64,000 nucleotides of DNA from Roseburia sp. (GTDB lineage Bacteria > Bacillota > Clostridia > Lachnospirales > Lachnospiraceae): positions 1 to 64,000 of the forward strand of contig DMYD01000012.1 of NCBI GenBank assembly GCA_003483745.1, given 5' to 3'. Every line of letters starts with the position of its first letter. The stretch's first letter is position 1. Under the pieces are notes generated by a model that had not been told where the DNA came from, searched no databases, and saw only the letters and a list, made by a program, of their open reading frames with translations. The position numbers and the translations under genes were made by a program. Positions 8,720-18,159 of this stretch are shown piece by piece.

Positions 8720-8787
8720 CAGGCTGTCAGAAAAGAGGAGATACTTCCGGGAGAGAATGCGCAAAGAGAGCGCAGGAAGGAGATTCT

Positions 8788-10458
8788 ATGTTACAAAATC
8801 TACATGTAAAAAACATGGCACTGATTGATGAATCAGAGGTTGATTTCGCCGGGGGACTGAATATTCTATCAGGTGAGACAGGTGCTGGAAAGTCGATTAT
8901 CATCGGATCGATCAATCTTGCACTTGGGGGAAAAATCCAAAAAGAAATGCTGCGTGACCCGGAAAAAACAGCACTTGTGGAACTTATTTTTTCTGTTACA
9001 GAAAAGCAGAAAAACATATTGAAACAGTTAGATGTGGAGATTGAAGATGATGAGGTTATCTTAAGCCGCAGGATTACGGGCGGACGTGGTGTATCGAAAG
9101 TCAATGGAGAGAGTGTGCCGGCTTCAAAAGTAAGAGAAATTGCTTCGGTTTTGATAGACATTCATGGACAGCATGAGCATCAGTCACTTTTATCGAAAAA
9201 AAAGCATTTAGAGATCCTTGACAGTTATGCAAAAGAAGAAATCGAACAGCCGAAAAAGGAATTGGCAGAAGCTTATAAGGACTATAAGAAACTTGTGTCA
9301 GAGCTAAATGATGCGGATGTGGATGAGGAAGAACGATTAAGGGAAGTCTCATTTTTAGAGTATGAAGTTGGTGAGATTGAAGAAGCAGGACTTACGGTGG
9401 GCGAAGATGAGGAAATAGAGACACAGTATAAGCGTTTTATCAATGGAAAGAAGATTTTAGAAGCACTGAATCAGGCATATCAGTATACCGGGGGAATGGA
9501 TCAGGCATCGGAGCTGACCGGACGTGCGTTAAGAGAACTCTCCGGCGTATCGGCATATGATGAGAAAATTGCCGATATGGAAGAGACTCTTACACAGATC
9601 GATAATCTGTTAGGTGATTTTAACCGCGAGATTGCGGACTATCTGGAAGATACGGATTTTGACGAGGAAACATTTTATCATTTGGAAAAACGTCTGGATG
9701 AATTAAACCACTTAAAGTCAAAATATGGATGTACCATTGAGGAGATCTTAAGCGCGTGTGAAGAAAAAAAAGAACGTCTGCTTCGCTTAAAAGATTATGA
9801 TACTTACCTGGCAGATTTAAAAGAAAAAGTAAAATGTGCAGAGCAAAAGCTGCAGAAAAGCTGTAAAAAAGTATCTGATATCCGTAAAAAATATGCAGAA
9901 AAACTGGTTGCCGCGGTGACGGAAGCATTGAAAGATCTGAACTTTTTAGATGTTGTATTTGAGATGCGTTTTGATAAGCTGTCAAATTATACGGCAAACG
10001 GATATGACGACGCAGAATTTATGATTTCAACAAATCCCGGAGAACCGGTGCGTCCGCTTGGAAAAGTGGCATCCGGAGGCGAACTCTCGAGGATCATGCT
10101 TGCGATAAAAACGGTACTTGCGGATCAGGATGAGGTTGAAACACTGATCTTTGACGAGATCGACAGTGGAATCAGCGGGCGTACTGCACAGATGGTTTCC
10201 GAGAAAATGAATCTTTTAGGACACACACATCAGGTCATCTGCATCACACATCTGCCGCAGATTGCAGCGATGGCGGATGCACATTATCTGATTGAGAAGG
10301 CTGTCTCAAATGGTGCAACCGTATCAAAAATCAGACGGCTTGCAGAAGCAGAGATCGTGGATGAATTGTCCCGTATGCTTGGCGGTGTTGAAATTACGGA
10401 TAAAGTAAGGGAAAGTGCGCGGGAAATGAAAGAACTTGCTGCAAAAAAGAAAAATTAA
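8788..10458 (+). CDS. recN: DNA repair protein RecN
   Basis: SMC-like ATPase acting early in double-strand break repair. The Walker A GETGAGKS lies at 29-36. A long coiled coil (about 160-370) separates it from the C-terminal half, which carries the signature ASGGELSRIMLAI and the Walker B LIFDEIDSGISG. The 556-residue length is normal. It has a good ribosome site (AGGAAGGAG). An intrinsic terminator follows at 10548-10581, so the nusB-to-recN run probably ends here and spoIVB has its own control. Confidence 0.96.
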   Translation: MLQNLHVKNMALIDESEVDFAGGLNILSGETGAGKSIIIGSINLALGGKIQKEMLRDPEKTALVELIFSVTEKQKNILKQLDVEIEDDEVILSRRITGGRGVSKVNGESVPASKVREIASVLIDIHGQHEHQSLLSKKKHLEILDSYAKEEIEQPKKELAEAYKDYKKLVSELNDADVDEEERLREVSFLEYEVGEIEEAGLTVGEDEEIETQYKRFINGKKILEALNQAYQYTGGMDQASELTGRALRELSGVSAYDEKIADMEETLTQIDNLLGDFNREIADYLEDTDFDEETFYHLEKRLDELNHLKSKYGCTIEEILSACEEKKERLLRLKDYDTYLADLKEKVKCAEQKLQKSCKKVSDIRKKYAEKLVAAVTEALKDLNFLDVVFEMRFDKLSNYTANGYDDAEFMISTNPGEPVRPLGKVASGGELSRIMLAIKTVLADQDEVETLIFDEIDSGISGRTAQMVSEKMNLLGHTHQVICITHLPQIAAMADAHYLIEKAVSNGATVSKIRRLAEAEIVDELSRMLGGVEITDKVRESAREMKELAAKKKN

Positions 10459-10547
10459 TAATTCCAAAAAGCGGCTGGATTGTAAAGAAGTGGCAGGGCG
10501 GTTTGGATAAATAACGGCGTGAAAAAGAAAAAAGCACATATAATAAA

Positions 10548-10581
10548 AAGGAGATATCGAAACAGGATATCTTCTTTTTTT
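10548..10581 (+). terminator. Intrinsic terminator after recN
   Basis: AAGGAGATATC (10548-10558) pairs with GATATCTTCTT (10566-10576) and runs into a T-tract. It separates the housekeeping run from spoIVB and argues against any spoIVB start upstream of it. Confidence 0.75.
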
Positions 10582-10611
10582 GCGAAAGATGGGGAAAACA
10601 GGAGAGGAAAA

Positions 10612-11826
10612 ATGAAAAAGATAAGTGCTTATTATAGAATTATGCTGAATCTTACCTGTATGGGTTTCTTTTTTACGCTGCTTTTTGCTGTGAGATTATT
10701 TGAGAATGCTGTGCCGGATGAGATATATGTGCGGGCGGGAGAGACGGTATCTTATGATTTTAAAGTTCCGGTCAGTATTGTGCTAAAGCAGGACAGTACG
10801 GAAGTGTTTGAATATCAGACAAAAGATTCACCGTTCATGTATCATGTAAATTGCAGATTATTTGGAATATTTCCTGTTAAGGATATCACGGTCATGCTAG
10901 TGGAGCCGGAAACGGTTTATGCCAGTGGAATGCCGGTTGGAATTTATGCAAAAACGAAGGGCGTTCTTGTAATTGGGAATGGAGAGGTAGAGAGAACAGA
11001 TGGAAGAGAAGTAAAACCGTCAGAAAATCTTGTGAAAAGCGGAGATTACATTGTCAGTGTCAACGGAAAGGCAGTCAGTGAGAAGGAAGAACTTGCTATA
11101 GCAGTGAATGAAGCCGGAGCAGGAAAAGATATTCTTGGGATCATGCGTGGAGAGGAGTATATTGAAGTTTCTTTAGATCCGGTGAAAAGTGTCAGCGGAA
11201 AATATATGCTCGGTATCTGGGTGAGGGATGATCTTGCGGGAGTGGGAACACTCACGTATTACAGAGCAGATGGAACCTATGCGGCACTTGGACATGCAGT
11301 GAGTGACAGTGATACCGGAACAATTATGAGTATGGCAGAAGGGTATCTCTATCACACGGATATTGTGGGTATCAAGAAAGGTAAGTCAGGTACTCCCGGA
11401 GAACTTTCCGGTATTATTCAATACGGAGACAGCACAAAAATAGGATCGATCATGCAGAATACCGGTCTGGGCATTCATGGAGTCTTAAATGGAAATTTAA
11501 AGTGGTTAGAAAACGGGGAGTGTTATGAAGTGCGTTATAAACAGGATATTAAAATTGGAAGTGCATTTATCGTATCGTCTGTTTCCGGTGAGAGCAAAAA
11601 ATATGAGGTGATGGTGGAGAGTGTTGATTACAGGGGAAGTGAGGAAAATAAGGGAATCCTGATCCGGGTTACAGATCCCGAACTGTTAGAACTGACAGGT
11701 GGAATCGTACAGGGGATGAGCGGCAGTCCTATCATTCAGGACGGAAAACTGATTGGAGCGGTTACGCATGTGCTTGTCAATGATCCAACCATGGGCTATG
11801 GGATATTCATTGAGAAAATGCTTTGA
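10612..11826 (+). CDS. spoIVB: SpoIVB peptidase (stage IV sporulation, S55)
   Basis: SpoIVB is secreted from the forespore into the intermembrane space and triggers pro-SigK processing in Bacillus. This copy has an N-terminal hydrophobic anchor (about residues 12-30), a PDZ region (about 115-195) and the S55 peptidase domain. LGHAVSD supplies the catalytic His, RVTDPELLEL the Asp, and QGMSGSPI (about 367-374) the Ser. The frame is open from 10519, but that stretch contains the recN terminator. ATG at 10612 follows AGGAGAGG and gives 404 residues. The usual next gene is spo0A; here a GGDEF gene intervenes. Confidence 0.94.
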   Translation: MKKISAYYRIMLNLTCMGFFFTLLFAVRLFENAVPDEIYVRAGETVSYDFKVPVSIVLKQDSTEVFEYQTKDSPFMYHVNCRLFGIFPVKDITVMLVEPETVYASGMPVGIYAKTKGVLVIGNGEVERTDGREVKPSENLVKSGDYIVSVNGKAVSEKEELAIAVNEAGAGKDILGIMRGEEYIEVSLDPVKSVSGKYMLGIWVRDDLAGVGTLTYYRADGTYAALGHAVSDSDTGTIMSMAEGYLYHTDIVGIKKGKSGTPGELSGIIQYGDSTKIGSIMQNTGLGIHGVLNGNLKWLENGECYEVRYKQDIKIGSAFIVSSVSGESKKYEVMVESVDYRGSEENKGILIRVTDPELLELTGGIVQGMSGSPIIQDGKLIGAVTHVLVNDPTMGYGIFIEKML

Positions 11827-11850
11827 CATCACAGACAAATATGATATTAT
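11823..11850 (+). promoter_or_regulatory. Promoter of the TPR-GGDEF gene
   Basis: TTGACA (11823-11828, overlapping the spoIVB stop) and TATTAT (11845-11850) with a 16-base spacer lie upstream of 11888, suggesting transcription independent of spoIVB. Confidence 0.5.
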
Positions 11851-11887
11851 TAAACAAAAAGTGACATTTTCAAGTAGGTAATAACAT

Positions 11888-13354
11888 ATGCATACAGAGA
11901 GTGAAATAGATAAATTAGCAGCAGAATATATGGAGGAAGGCCGGGCAGCCTTTTTTGCAAAAGAATTAAATAAAGCGGCAACTTTAACGCAGAATGCAAT
12001 TGATATTTATCGGATGGAAAAAAATTATGAACAGTATGCATATGCGCAGAATATGATGGGCGTCATCTATGGTTCACTTGGAAATGAATCAGCTTCAATG
12101 GATTGTTATTTAGAAGTGCTGGAATGTTCAAAAAGACATGGAATATCGTCCGCTCTGGCATTGGCATACAACAATATCGGTTCCAGATATCAGGAAATAC
12201 AGCAGCATCAGAAGGCAATTGGATATTTTGAAAAGTCTGCAGATGAACTTGAAAAAGTTACGGACACAGAGAATGAGAATTTTCAAATAAGGTATCTGAT
12301 CACACACATGAATCTTATGAAGTCGTATGGAGAACTTGACCGGCTGGATGATGCATGTGAAGAACTTCATAAATTAGAAAAATGCAGCAAGAGTATGATA
12401 AATGAAATGTACAGATACTCCTATCTGACATTGAAATCCAGACTTTACTGGTGCATTGGGAAAAAAGAATATGTGTATGAGAATCTGGATGAACTGATAA
12501 AAGGCGGCATTGATGATTCAAATGCAGCAGATTATATTGAAGATATGAGTGATTTGTGCGGACTGCTGAAAGATATGCGGGAGTTTGACAAGTGGAAAAA
12601 GGTCATCCTTGCTTTTGAACAGCACGCAAAAAAACAACACAGCATTTATTATGAGATGATTCTTACCGAAATGTGGCTGGAATACTATAAAGAGCTTGGT
12701 GACAACGAACAGTATGTGAAGCTTTGTATTCATTATGTAGATGTGGCACAGCAGCAGAAGAAAGCAGACAATGAGGAGCGTGCACATGCGATTGACCTAA
12801 AGATCGAACTTCAGGAAAAAGAAGAACAGCGCAGACATGCAGAGATACGTTCGAATCAGGATGCACTGACAGGATTAGGCAACCGTTATATGTTAGAGAA
12901 AGATGCTGTGGATGTGATCGAACAGGCAATGAAAACAGGAAAAAAGATTGCTGTCGGAGTGCTTGATATCGATTGTTTTAAACAGCATAATGATACATAT
13001 GGACATATTCACGGTGATCGTTGCCTTAAAAATGTTGCAGATGTCTTGAAAAAGTCAGTTGAAAAAAATGGAAAAGCATATAGATTTGGTGGAGATGAAT
13101 TTGTTCTGCTCATCCAGAACGGAGAAGAAGAAACGATCACAGATATTGCAGAAAACATAAAAAAGGAACTGCAGCAGTTACATATAGAAGACAGCGATTC
13201 AGGCAGACAGACGACCGTTACGATCTCACAGGGATATGCCAGTTTTCTGCCAAGCAGGCAGGAAAACAGAAATAGCCTGATTGAACATGCAGATAAAGCA
13301 TTGTATGAGGTAAAAGAAAACGGACGGGATGGGTTCCGCATTATTGTAGAATAA
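11888..13354 (+). CDS. TPR-repeat diguanylate cyclase (GGDEF)
   Basis: The first ~290 residues are tetratricopeptide-like helices (YAYAQNMMGVIYGSLGN, LALAYNNIGSRYQEI and similar). A short coiled linker leads into a GGDEF domain. The catalytic loop reads YRFGGDEFVLL with GGDEF at 401-405, so it should make cyclic di-GMP. The segment where an inhibitory RxxD site would sit does not contain one. There is no membrane segment, so a cytoplasmic enzyme with a protein-binding sensor half is likely. It lies between spoIVB and spo0A, normally adjacent genes, which hints at a link between cyclic di-GMP and developmental decisions. That link is inference from position only. Confidence 0.9.
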   Translation: MHTESEIDKLAAEYMEEGRAAFFAKELNKAATLTQNAIDIYRMEKNYEQYAYAQNMMGVIYGSLGNESASMDCYLEVLECSKRHGISSALALAYNNIGSRYQEIQQHQKAIGYFEKSADELEKVTDTENENFQIRYLITHMNLMKSYGELDRLDDACEELHKLEKCSKSMINEMYRYSYLTLKSRLYWCIGKKEYVYENLDELIKGGIDDSNAADYIEDMSDLCGLLKDMREFDKWKKVILAFEQHAKKQHSIYYEMILTEMWLEYYKELGDNEQYVKLCIHYVDVAQQQKKADNEERAHAIDLKIELQEKEEQRRHAEIRSNQDALTGLGNRYMLEKDAVDVIEQAMKTGKKIAVGVLDIDCFKQHNDTYGHIHGDRCLKNVADVLKKSVEKNGKAYRFGGDEFVLLIQNGEEETITDIAENIKKELQQLHIEDSDSGRQTTVTISQGYASFLPSRQENRNSLIEHADKALYEVKENGRDGFRIIVE

Positions 13355-13392
13355 TTCATAATATATATAAATTTTTGCACTTGACGACTGCG

Positions 13393-13399
13393 TTCGACA
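13393..13399 (-). promoter_or_regulatory. Candidate 0A box upstream of spo0A
   Basis: TTCGACA on the plus strand is TGTCGAA on the minus strand, matching the Spo0A-binding 0A box. It lies 105 bases before the spo0A start, next to TTGACG (13381-13386). Autoregulation of spo0A through such boxes is established in Bacillus; for this organism it is inferred. Confidence 0.5.
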
Positions 13400-13441
13400 A
13401 AATAATTTGACTAAAAATAAGTATCATCAATTTGCAAATAA

Positions 13442-13480
13442 TTCATGATAATAGGAAGTTTGCACTGCACACTTTCTATT
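13442..13480 (+). repeat. TTCATGATAATAG palindrome, copy 2
   Basis: Begins TTCATGATAATAGGAAGT and ends ACTTTCTATT, with AATAGGAAGT pairing imperfectly with ACTTTCTATT. It lies in the spo0A leader between the 0A box and the ribosome site, so it could fold in the spo0A mRNA. Confidence 0.55.
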
Positions 13481-13503
13481 GTTTTGTCACAGGAGGGCTT
13501 GAA

Positions 13504-14298
13504 ATGGAAAAATTAAGTGTAGCAATTGCTGATGATAATGAGATAATGTTACAGTTATTAGGGGATATTATCGAAAGTGATGACGAATTGAATGTGGTGG
13601 GAACAGCAAAAGACGGTGAGGAAGCTTATCGTGTGATAAAAACAAAAGAACCGGATATTGTACTGCTTGATATCGTAATGCCCAAGTTGGATGGACTTGG
13701 GGTACTTAGTCGTGTGAACAAAGATAAGACAATCAAAAAGCACCCGGCATTTATCATGATCAGCGCAATCGGACAAGACCGTATTACGGAAGATGCGATC
13801 AACATGGGTGCATCTTATTATATTATGAAGCCATTTGACAATGATATGATCATTGACCGGATCAAACGGATTAAAAACCGCAGTGTGCCTGGAATAGAAA
13901 AACGTAAGGTAAACGCATATGAGAAAGCAGAAGCAGGCAGTGAGCGTAGTCTTGAAGCAAATGTAACAGAGATTATTCATGAGATTGGTGTTCCGGCACA
14001 TATCAAAGGATATCAATACTTAAGGGATGCCATTGTTATGTCAGTAAACGATATGGAGATGTTGAATTCTATTACGAAGATCCTCTATCCGACTATCGCA
14101 AAGAAATATCAGACGACATCAAGCAGGGTGGAGAGAGCAATCCGTCATGCGATTGAGGTCGCGTGGAGCAGAGGAAAAATGGATACGATAGATGAGATGT
14201 TCGGTTACACGATCCACAATGGAAAGGGAAAGCCGACCAATTCGGAATTTATTGCATTGATCACGGATCGTATTCGATTGGAACATAAAATGTATTAA
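13504..14298 (+). CDS. spo0A: Sporulation master regulator Spo0A
   Basis: Response regulator controlling entry into sporulation. The receiver domain (1-125) has the acidic pair D10/D11, the phosphoacceptor D56 ([12 protein letters not shown]) and a C-terminal lysine in YYIMKPFD. The DNA-binding effector domain (about 150-264) carries the recognition region [20 protein letters not shown] and the conserved tail [19 protein letters not shown]. The frame is open from 13432, but ATG at 13504 follows ACAGGAGGG and gives 264 residues, the family length. With spoIVB it shows the organism has a sporulation programme, though a complete gene set cannot be judged here. Confidence 0.97.
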   Translation: MEKLSVAIADDNEIMLQLLGDIIESDDELNVVGTAKDGEEAYRVIKTKEPDIVLLDIVMPKLDGLGVLSRVNKDKTIKKHPAFIMISAIGQDRITEDAINMGASYYIMKPFDNDMIIDRIKRIKNRSVPGIEKRKVNAYEKAEAGSERSLEANVTEIIHEIGVPAHIKGYQYLRDAIVMSVNDMEMLNSITKILYPTIAKKYQTTSSRVERAIRHAIEVAWSRGKMDTIDEMFGYTIHNGKGKPTNSEFIALITDRIRLEHKMY

Positions 14299-14301
14299 TA
14301 C

Positions 14302-14330
14302 TTTTCAGAAAAGTGAAAAAGAGTTATAAT
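14302..14330 (+). promoter_or_regulatory. Promoter of glgA
   Basis: TTTTCA (14302-14307), a 17-base spacer and TATAAT (14325-14330) precede glgA by 60 bases. Confidence 0.5.
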
Positions 14331-14389
14331 ATTCTTTAGATTTTCAAAAGTTTATAAAAAATAAATTTTTGGGCTGGAGGGTTTATGAC

Positions 14390-15847
14390 ATGAAAAAAAT
14401 ATTATTTGTGGCTTCAGAAGCTGTGCCTTTTATGAAAACCGGAGGACTTGCAGATGTAACAGGCTCATTGCCGAAATATTTTGACAAGAAGAATTACGAC
14501 GTGAGAGTTATTCTTCCTAAATATGTCTGCATGGATGAACGGTGGAAAGGACAGCTTCATTTTTTGTGCCATTTTTACGTGAATCTGAGTTGGAGAAAAC
14601 AATATGTCGGTATTTTTGAGACAATGTATGATGGGATTACTTACTATCTGGTAGACAATGAATTCTATTTTGCCGGAAATGCACCATATAACAATATTTA
14701 TGAGGATATAGAGAAGTTTGCATTTTTCTCGAAGGCAGTGTTAGAGGCATTGCCGTATCTTGATTTTTGCCCGGATATCATCCACTGTCATGACTGGCAG
14801 ACTGGACTGCTTCCTGTATTTTTGCGGACCTTATATGGAGATGAAGAATATTATACAGGCATAAAGACGGTATTTTCCATTCATAATCTGAAGTTTCAGG
14901 GAAGATGGAAACTGCCTGCTGTTATGGATATTACAGGGTTGCCGGAACAGATTTTTACATCGGATAAGTTAGAATCGTACGGTGAGGCGAATTACTTAAA
15001 AGGCGGTGTAGTTTATGCGGATGCGGTCACTACCGTCAGCCCGACATATGCTTACGAGATCACCACACCGGAGGGCGGTGAAGGATTAGAAGGACTTATG
15101 TATGCGTGCAGGGATAAAATTTCCGGGATTCTGAACGGATTGGATTATACCGAATACGATCCACAGAGAGATGTCTATCTGTCTAATCATTATAACGAGG
15201 TAAATTATAAGGAAGGAAAGGCACTTAACAAGGCACGCCTGCAAAAAGAGGTTTCCCTTCCGGTAGACAAAGATGTATTTTTGATCGGCATGGTGTCACG
15301 GATGACAGATCAGAAGGGGTTTGATCTGATCGCATACATTTTAGATGAACTGCTTAGTACGGAACGGGTACAGCTTGTTGTTGCAGGAACCGGGGAGGCA
15401 CGTTATCAGGATATGTTGTCTTATTTTGCAGGAAAATATCCGGATAAGATGAAGGTGCATATTGGATATTCGGAAGAACTTGCACATCAGATTTATGCCT
15501 CCTGTGATGCATTTTTAATGCCGTCCCTGTTTGAACCGTGCGGGTTAAGTCAGTTGATGAGTCTCCGTTATGGCACAGTTCCGATTGTACGAGAAACGGG
15601 CGGACTTAAGGATACGGTCGTTCCATATAATGAATATACAAAAGAGGGAACCGGTTTTTCTTTTGCAAATTACAATGCACATGAGATGCTTGCAACGATC
15701 CGTTATGCATTATCTGTATTTTACCAGCATAAAAAAGATTGGGATATACTGGTGAAACATGGCATGAGTCAGGATTTTTCGTGGAACGCATCCGTGGCGG
15801 AATATGAAAAATTATACGACAGTCTGATGACAAAATTTACATGGTGA
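14390..15847 (+). CDS. glgA: Glycogen synthase (ADP-glucose)
   Basis: GT5 glycosyltransferase that elongates alpha-1,4-glucan from ADP-glucose. The glucose-donor loop KTGGLADV lies at 16-23. The C-terminal Rossmann half carries SRMTDQKGFDLI and the nucleotide-sugar segment MPSLFEPCGLSQLMSLRYGTVPIVRETGGLKDTV. Start is ATG at 14390 behind CTGGAGGG, giving 485 residues; an upstream in-frame TTG at 14369 is less likely. No other glg gene is adjacent. Its 3' end overlaps the convergent DUF5688 gene by 11 bases. Confidence 0.96.
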   Translation: MKKILFVASEAVPFMKTGGLADVTGSLPKYFDKKNYDVRVILPKYVCMDERWKGQLHFLCHFYVNLSWRKQYVGIFETMYDGITYYLVDNEFYFAGNAPYNNIYEDIEKFAFFSKAVLEALPYLDFCPDIIHCHDWQTGLLPVFLRTLYGDEEYYTGIKTVFSIHNLKFQGRWKLPAVMDITGLPEQIFTSDKLESYGEANYLKGGVVYADAVTTVSPTYAYEITTPEGGEGLEGLMYACRDKISGILNGLDYTEYDPQRDVYLSNHYNEVNYKEGKALNKARLQKEVSLPVDKDVFLIGMVSRMTDQKGFDLIAYILDELLSTERVQLVVAGTGEARYQDMLSYFAGKYPDKMKVHIGYSEELAHQIYASCDAFLMPSLFEPCGLSQLMSLRYGTVPIVRETGGLKDTVVPYNEYTKEGTGFSFANYNAHEMLATIRYALSVFYQHKKDWDILVKHGMSQDFSWNASVAEYEKLYDSLMTKFTW

Positions 15848-16844
15848 TACGGCTGCTTTCCCTTGAAAAATAATATACATGGTCGGAGAGAATATCCTCT
15901 GTGGAAAGTTGTGTGGCATTGACTTCCCGGACCATTTCTGAAAGTTCCCGGTAGGACTGCTGGCTGGTGTCCTGAAAATCATTTGCGGAAGAAAGCAGAG
16001 GATCAGGCGATGAGGCAAAAGAATTGACAGGGATAATAAGAACTTCATGGATGCTGCTTGGAAGGATGTAGAGATCGCTTCTTAAGCGCTCGGCAAAATT
16101 TTTTAACAAATCCTGATATAGAATGCAGGCAGAGCCGTTTAATTTTGTGCGATTGGAAAGCACGTACATCGGGAAAGGTGCAGGTGGCGTGAGGAGAGCA
16201 GAACTCTCATCATCAGAAAGAAGCTCTTTTAGTACGTCGCTCATATTGCGCAGTTCGTAATGCTGGAGATTCGGTGTGTTTTTGCATGCGAGTGCATATA
16301 GGTCATCTTTTGTGATATTCCAGAAGGAAAGATGATGATTATGTATCAGGATCGTTGCAGAACTGCCATGGGACGCCGCAGGGCTGGAAGTGTTTTCTTT
16401 TGAAAATGACTGGCTGATATCATCCGGGTAAATACCGATCAGACAGTTGAATACAATCGCTAAATCGAGAAATCGAAAATGGGGAACGTCTGCTAACAGA
16501 GTTTTGTTGCGCTCATAATTGATCAGTTTAAAGATAATCCGGGACTGCACTTTTTCATAGTTTGTGAAAAAAGAGATGTCGACACTGTGAGCAGGTTTAT
16601 TTTGCTGATAAATGGTTCGGATTTCGGTACAGATATCAGAAAAAGACCGGCCGTTTTCGTATGCGTGAAAATAGTCATTTAAGTAAATCGTTGGTGAGAT
16701 ATTACAGCCCGGAGTTAAAACGGTCAGTCCGTCTAAGTGGGTATTGTTATTTTTTAAAATATCCTGAAGGATAATGGAGACGTCAGAACCAAATGAGTCC
16801 TGTAAAGATTGTCTGATCTGCTGTTTAAATGTCTGATATGTCAT
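15837..16844 (-). CDS. DUF5688 family protein
   Basis: A 335-residue cytoplasmic protein resembling the DUF5688 proteins common in gut Lachnospiraceae; function unknown. Features seen are the start TYQTFKQQIRQSLQDSFG, a central KLINYERNKTLLADVPHFRFLDLAIVFNCLI, and a C-terminal part with PMYVLSNRTKLNGSACILYQDLLKNFAE and SSIHEVLIIP. No membrane segment or enzyme motif is evident. It is monocistronic on the minus strand, upstream of nothing recognisable, and ends inside the 3' end of glgA. Confidence 0.75.
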   Translation of the reverse strand: MTYQTFKQQIRQSLQDSFGSDVSIILQDILKNNNTHLDGLTVLTPGCNISPTIYLNDYFHAYENGRSFSDICTEIRTIYQQNKPAHSVDISFFTNYEKVQSRIIFKLINYERNKTLLADVPHFRFLDLAIVFNCLIGIYPDDISQSFSKENTSSPAASHGSSATILIHNHHLSFWNITKDDLYALACKNTPNLQHYELRNMSDVLKELLSDDESSALLTPPAPFPMYVLSNRTKLNGSACILYQDLLKNFAERLRSDLYILPSSIHEVLIIPVNSFASSPDPLLSSANDFQDTSQQSYRELSEMVREVNATQLSTEDILSDHVYYFSRESSRITM

Positions 16845-16970
16845 AAAGACCTCCTGTAAGAATGATCTATTTCCGGGATAAAACTATGATGTATCCGGAA
16901 TAAATCTGCAATGCAGGAGAAGATAGTTCTGTCTGTGAAATTGTTATCAATAGTATCTATAGAACGGGGA

Positions 16971-16998
16971 AAGTCCACGCAAAAAATAGCGTGGACTT
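16971..16998. repeat. Perfect 10-bp inverted repeat below potD
   Basis: AAGTCCACGC (16971-16980) and GCGTGGACTT (16989-16998) pair around an eight-base loop, 36 bases beyond the potD stop. On the minus strand it would end the pot operon, but the following bases are TCCCCG rather than a T-tract, so it is a hairpin that may stabilise the 3' end rather than a canonical terminator. Confidence 0.5.
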
Positions 16999-17033
16999 AC
17001 TATAACACATATATACTACAAATGCAAGAAAAA

Positions 17034-18089
17034 TTATTCGGATTTTAATTTTTTCCAGAGGTAACTATAAAGAGAAGTTGTGGACTCATCAAACTGTTTG
17101 TACACAGTACAGTTATCTAAAGTTTCTTGTGGAGGGAAAATTGTGGTATCACTCAGAGCCTCCTCATCCAGCTGATCGATTACGGCGAGATTTGGTGTGG
17201 CATAGCAGACGTAATCGAAATTTTTCATGGCAACATCTCCGCGACAGAGAAAATCAAGAAATTTTTCGGCATTTTCCTGATTTTTGCAGCTTTTTGGAAT
17301 GAACCAGGAATCGATCCAGAGGTTTGAACCTTCTTTTGGGACCGTATAGGAGAGGTCATCATTTAACTCCATTGCAGTGGCAGCTTCCCCGGAATAAACC
17401 AGTGCCATTGCTGCATTACCGGCAGCCATTTCATCAGCGGTTTCATCCACATAATAGGCGTAGACAAGAGGTTTTTGCTTAATCAAAAGATCAACAGCTT
17501 CATTCAGTTCGGTTTCATTTTCTGTATTGATGTCATAATTTAACAGACGAAGAGCCGGAACAAACGAATCACGCACAGAATTCTGCATGATAATGGAATC
17601 CTTATAGTGTTCATCCCACAGGATGTTCCAAGAGGATACTTCGTCATCCGTGACCATGGTGGTATTGTAGAGTATGCCTAGCGTTCCATAAAAATATGGC
17701 ATGGAATAGGAGGCATCCGGATCAAAAATCCTTGCGGCATCAATGATCGAGGAATCTATATTTTTGTAATAGGTAAAATTGTCAAAGTCGATTTTCCTTG
17801 CTTCACCTTCGGAGATCAGATGTTCTACCATATAGTCGGAAGTACAGATCAGATCATAGGCGATGGAACCGGCTTTATATTTGGTGTACATTTCTTCAGG
17901 ACTTTCGTATTCTTCTAGTTTGACATGAATGCCGGTTTCCTGTTCAAACAGTTTTAAAACAGAACTATCCATGTACTTTCCATAATTTAACACAACCAGT
18001 GAATTGTCGTCGGCTGTATTTTTAGTGCCACAGCCCGTGATAAAAAGGGTACTGAGAAGTAAAAGCGGAATAACCATAGTTTTTTTCAT
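17034..18089 (-). CDS. potD: Spermidine/putrescine ABC transporter substrate-binding lipoprotein
   Basis: Extracytoplasmic polyamine receptor, anchored by lipid. A signal peptide ends in the lipobox LFITGC near residue 20. The mature part shows the PotD/PotF pattern: LVVLNYGKYMDSSVLKLFEQETGI, YDLICTSDYMVEHLISEGEA, YSMPYFYGTLGILYN and a conserved DSWFIPKSCKNQENAEKFLDFL. Start ATG at 18089 (MKKTM) follows GGAG; an alternative lies four codons upstream. It is the last gene of the pot operon. Confidence 0.93.
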   Translation of the reverse strand: MKKTMVIPLLLLSTLFITGCGTKNTADDNSLVVLNYGKYMDSSVLKLFEQETGIHVKLEEYESPEEMYTKYKAGSIAYDLICTSDYMVEHLISEGEARKIDFDNFTYYKNIDSSIIDAARIFDPDASYSMPYFYGTLGILYNTTMVTDDEVSSWNILWDEHYKDSIIMQNSVRDSFVPALRLLNYDINTENETELNEAVDLLIKQKPLVYAYYVDETADEMAAGNAAMALVYSGEAATAMELNDDLSYTVPKEGSNLWIDSWFIPKSCKNQENAEKFLDFLCRGDVAMKNFDYVCYATPNLAVIDQLDEEALSDTTIFPPQETLDNCTVYKQFDESTTSLYSYLWKKLKSE

Positions 18090-18159
18090 CAAAATCTCCA
18101 TTCTTGCCCGCCTTTTTGGGCATTACACGAATCTTTGTATCTGTCATAGAAATGAAACA

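Noticed and set aside
10519..10611. N-terminal extension of SpoIVB
   Set aside because: It contains the recN terminator hairpin, and the ATG at 10612 has a proper ribosome site.
16971..16998. Inverted repeat as a canonical pot-operon terminator
   Set aside because: No T-tract follows on the minus strand, so it is listed as a repeat only.
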